DNA of 7,941 bases from an uncultured Oscillospiraceae bacterium (GTDB lineage Bacteria > Bacillota > Clostridia > Oscillospirales > Acutalibacteraceae), in the NCBI GenBank assembly GCA_900554535.1, contig USIA01000087.1, positions 1-7,941 on the forward strand, given 5' to 3'. The stretch's first letter is position 1; each line of letters opens with the position of its first letter. Below the pieces are notes generated by a model. It had not been told where the DNA came from. It did not search any database and saw only the letters and a program-made list of their open reading frames with translations. A program made the position numbers and the translations under genes. Shown here in pieces: positions 6,169 through 7,941 of the stretch.

Positions 6169-7476
6169 TCAGAAAATCTGCCATAGCGCGCCGAAATAGG
6201 GGGGAAGATCCGTCCCTCCGCCAAAGTCGTGCACTTTCCCCGTAATGAGGTCGCGCGCGCGGCCAGCATCTGCGTTAAAATCCACATGAACAGCTTCGTC
6301 CCCCGCATTGATTGCGACCAACACACGGTCTTTTTCTGACTTGCGCTCAAAAATGCAATATTTATTTTGCAGCACCAGAGACTGGAAGCTGCCATTACAC
6401 AGGGCGTCGCTTTCCCGGTGCGCCTTGGCGCAGGCTGCGACCCACTGGGTCAAGTCGTTTTCTTTCGGCACGTCAAAGCATGGACGCAGCGCCGGATCTC
6501 CATCCTCTTTTTTCCCGGTTGCGCCCCATTCGCTGCCATAATAGATGCAGGGGATACCCGGCATGCCGGCCAATAGTGTATAAATCAGCGGCAAATGCTT
6601 GGGATTCTGCAAAATGGAGGCGACTCGGGTCACATCGTGGTTATCGACAAAGGACAGCGGGTGCATGCCCCGATACAACGCCCATTGCTCCGGGCCAAAC
6701 TGTCGCAACAGCGAATGGACGATCTCAAACAGGTTCATGCTATTCAGGCTGGAGTACAGGCCCTTATAGCACTCATAATTCGTCACGCTATGACACATTT
6801 CCTCGTTCATCGTGGTCTTGTAATCACCACCGAGCACCTCACCGACCAGGAAAAACTCCGGCTTCAGCTTTTCAGTGAAGGAGCGCAACTGCCGTAGAAA
6901 ATCGTGGTCCAGTAGATAAGCAACATCCAGCCGCAATCCATCGATGTCGAATTCCCGTACCCATTCCGCAATGCAGTCAAACAGGTGTTTGATAACATCC
7001 GGATTGCGCAGGTTAAGCTTGACCAGCTCATAGTGGCCCTCCCAGCCCTCATACCACAAGCCGTCGTTGTAGTTGCTGTTGCCGCCAAAGTCGATGTGGA
7101 ACCAGTCGCGATAAGGGGACTGTTCCCGGTTTTTCAGCACATCCTGAAACGCCCAAAAGCCGCGCCCGACATGGTTGAAAACACCGTCGAGCACGACCTT
7201 GATTCCGGCTTCGTGCAGCGCCTGGCAGACTTCGGCAAAATCCTCGTTGGTGCCCAGGCGGCAGTCGATGCGGCGGTAGTCACGTGTGTCATAGCCGTGC
7301 GCGTCGCTTTCGAACACAGGGGAAAAATAGATCGCATTGCAGTTTAACTTTTGAATGTGCGGAATCCAGTCTTTTACCTTGCCGATCCGGTTGACCGTCT
7401 TGCCATCATTGGTAGCCGGCGCGCCACAAAACCCAAGCGGATAGATTTGATAAAATACAGCACGATACGCCCACAT
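6169..7476 (-). CDS. GH13 alpha-amylase family enzyme, neopullulanase-like, cytoplasmic
   Basis: This is a 435-residue glycoside hydrolase that probably hydrolyses alpha-glucan or maltodextrin linkages. The TIM barrel (about 1-340) carries HGYDT (60-64), region I DGVFNH (97-102), region II DGLRLDVAY with nucleophile Asp184 (and Arg182), region III FLVGEV with acid/base Glu213, and region IV FVDNHD with Asp281. LVKLNLRNP (151-159) sits where the neopullulanase/cyclomaltodextrinase subgroup has MPKLN, versus QPDLN in oligo-1,6-glucosidases. A beta-rich C domain follows (about 370-435). There is no signal peptide and no N-terminal CBM34-like domain, so it likely acts in the cytoplasm on imported oligosaccharides. 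ATG 7476 has AGGAGG (7484-7489) 7 nt upstream. It is 84 bp after cca on the same strand. No transporter or regulator for maltodextrin is in view, and exact specificity is inference. Confidence 0.9.
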   Translation of the reverse strand: MWAYRAVFYQIYPLGFCGAPATNDGKTVNRIGKVKDWIPHIQKLNCNAIYFSPVFESDAHGYDTRDYRRIDCRLGTNEDFAEVCQALHEAGIKVVLDGVFNHVGRGFWAFQDVLKNREQSPYRDWFHIDFGGNSNYNDGLWYEGWEGHYELVKLNLRNPDVIKHLFDCIAEWVREFDIDGLRLDVAYLLDHDFLRQLRSFTEKLKPEFFLVGEVLGGDYKTTMNEEMCHSVTNYECYKGLYSSLNSMNLFEIVHSLLRQFGPEQWALYRGMHPLSFVDNHDVTRVASILQNPKHLPLIYTLLAGMPGIPCIYYGSEWGATGKKEDGDPALRPCFDVPKENDLTQWVAACAKAHRESDALCNGSFQSLVLQNKYCIFERKSEKDRVLVAINAGDEAVHVDFNADAGRARDLITGKVHDFGGGTDLPPYFGALWQIF

Positions 7477-7539
7477 AATTTGACCTCCTCAATCATCTTT
7501 TCAGAACCAACAAAGTGTAAGAACGCCTTCTATACGGAC

Positions 7540-7561
7540 ACGCACGCAAGATGCCGTGCGT
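7540..7561. other. Inverted repeat in the cca-amylase spacer
   Basis: ACGCACG (7540-7546) pairs with CGTGCGT (7555-7561) around an 8-nt loop. The T-run TATTTTT (7562-7568) is on the plus strand, inside the last cca codons. On the minus strand, in which both neighbouring genes run, no U-tract follows, so it is not a convincing terminator and cca-amylase read-through is possible. Confidence 0.4.
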
Positions 7562-7941
7562 TATTTTTCGCCGTGTTGCCGCCAGTAATCCAGCAGCGCA
7601 ACTTTTTCATTGGGGCATTGTTCCTCTATGACTGCATTGAGCAGGTAATCCAAAGCCCGGCCAATCGCCGGGCCTGAAAGTCCCAGCTTCACCAGGTCGT
7701 CGCCCTTGACCGCCAGTTGTGCGCGGGAGAAGCAGGCATCTTCAGCCACCAGCGCCCGCAAAACCGCCTCGCTCTGGTCGAGCAGCCGCAGACGGCTATG
7801 CACAGCAGGCGGTTGCGCAAGGGTATCGGCCCGTTGGACGGCCAACAGCAGAAGGCAAAAATCCAGGCCAAACTGGTTCAGACGCCGGCGCAACAGCCGC
7901 CTTTCCGGCGGCATCGGGAGCATATGGCGCGCCACCGCCTG
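7561..7941 (-). CDS. cca: CCA tRNA nucleotidyltransferase, C-terminal part (5' partial)
   Basis: The last 126 residues of a protein whose start lies beyond the right edge. The frame is open to base 7941; the GTG at 7935 is internal. It has the C-terminal body/tail pattern of class II CCA-adding enzymes: an RRRLNQFGLDFCLLLLAVQRAD helix with the conserved R-A-D (as in LLxLxRADALAQ), then QLAVKGDDLVKLGLSGPAIG, ALDYLLNAVIEEQ and CPNEKVALLDYW, with the family's G-x-D-L-x-x-L-G-L and P-N-E motifs. The enzyme adds or repairs the 3' CCA of tRNAs. The catalytic N-terminal domain with its DxD residues is not in the window. It is transcribed on the minus strand and followed 84 bp later by the amylase gene. 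Confidence 0.8.
   Translation of the reverse strand, partial: QAVARHMLPMPPERRLLRRRLNQFGLDFCLLLLAVQRADTLAQPPAVHSRLRLLDQSEAVLRALVAEDACFSRAQLAVKGDDLVKLGLSGPAIGRALDYLLNAVIEEQCPNEKVALLDYWRQHGEK

Noticed and set aside
6985..7347. Long plus-strand ORF (120 aa) opposite the amylase gene
   Set aside because: It is a shadow of the GH13 coding frame; the minus-strand protein carries all the catalytic motifs.

Overview
The window looks like chromosome of a low- to mid-GC Firmicute, most likely a gut-type member of the Clostridia (Oscillospiraceae/Ruminococcaceae-like). That is inferred from strong AGGAGG-type ribosome binding sites, TTG starts, sigma-A promoters with extended -10 elements, U-tailed intrinsic terminators, and the gene families present. 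No mobile element, CRISPR array, tRNA, rRNA or phage gene was seen. This is largely an ordinary core region, and I found no convincing new multi-gene system.

Layout. Bases 3-2719 (+) hold a three-gene ABC import operon: a substrate-binding lipoprotein (5' end outside the window), a LivH/TrpY-type permease, and an ATPase whose start lies inside the permease gene. Together they resemble the TrpXYZ class of amino-acid (tryptophan-type) importers, and a hairpin with a U-run closes the operon at about 2742-2793. Bases 2865-4337 (-) encode a lone Wzx/MATE-like polysaccharide or lipid-intermediate flippase. It starts from a TTG codon and is divergent from ywlG (4554-5114, +), a UPF0340/DUF436 protein. 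Each of these two genes has its own extended -10 promoter in the shared 216-bp spacer.

Bases 5115-5609 are a 495-bp gene-free stretch and the least explained part of the window. It holds a near-consensus promoter preceded by TTCCCA-type repeats. An intrinsic terminator follows only about 40 nt after the predicted transcription start, which predicts a small RNA of about 70-75 nt. A second strong terminator and a third terminator-like hairpin come next, all before a small four-helix membrane protein of the CmpB-like family (5610-6077, +).

A bidirectional terminator (6096-6137) separates that gene from the convergent minus-strand pair: a cytoplasmic GH13 alpha-amylase/neopullulanase-like enzyme (6169-7476) and, upstream of it, the C-terminal part of a CCA tRNA nucleotidyltransferase (7561-7941, running off the right edge). 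Apart from the ABC operon, the genes look like independent units (nutrient uptake, envelope, maltodextrin breakdown, tRNA maturation) and not one pathway.
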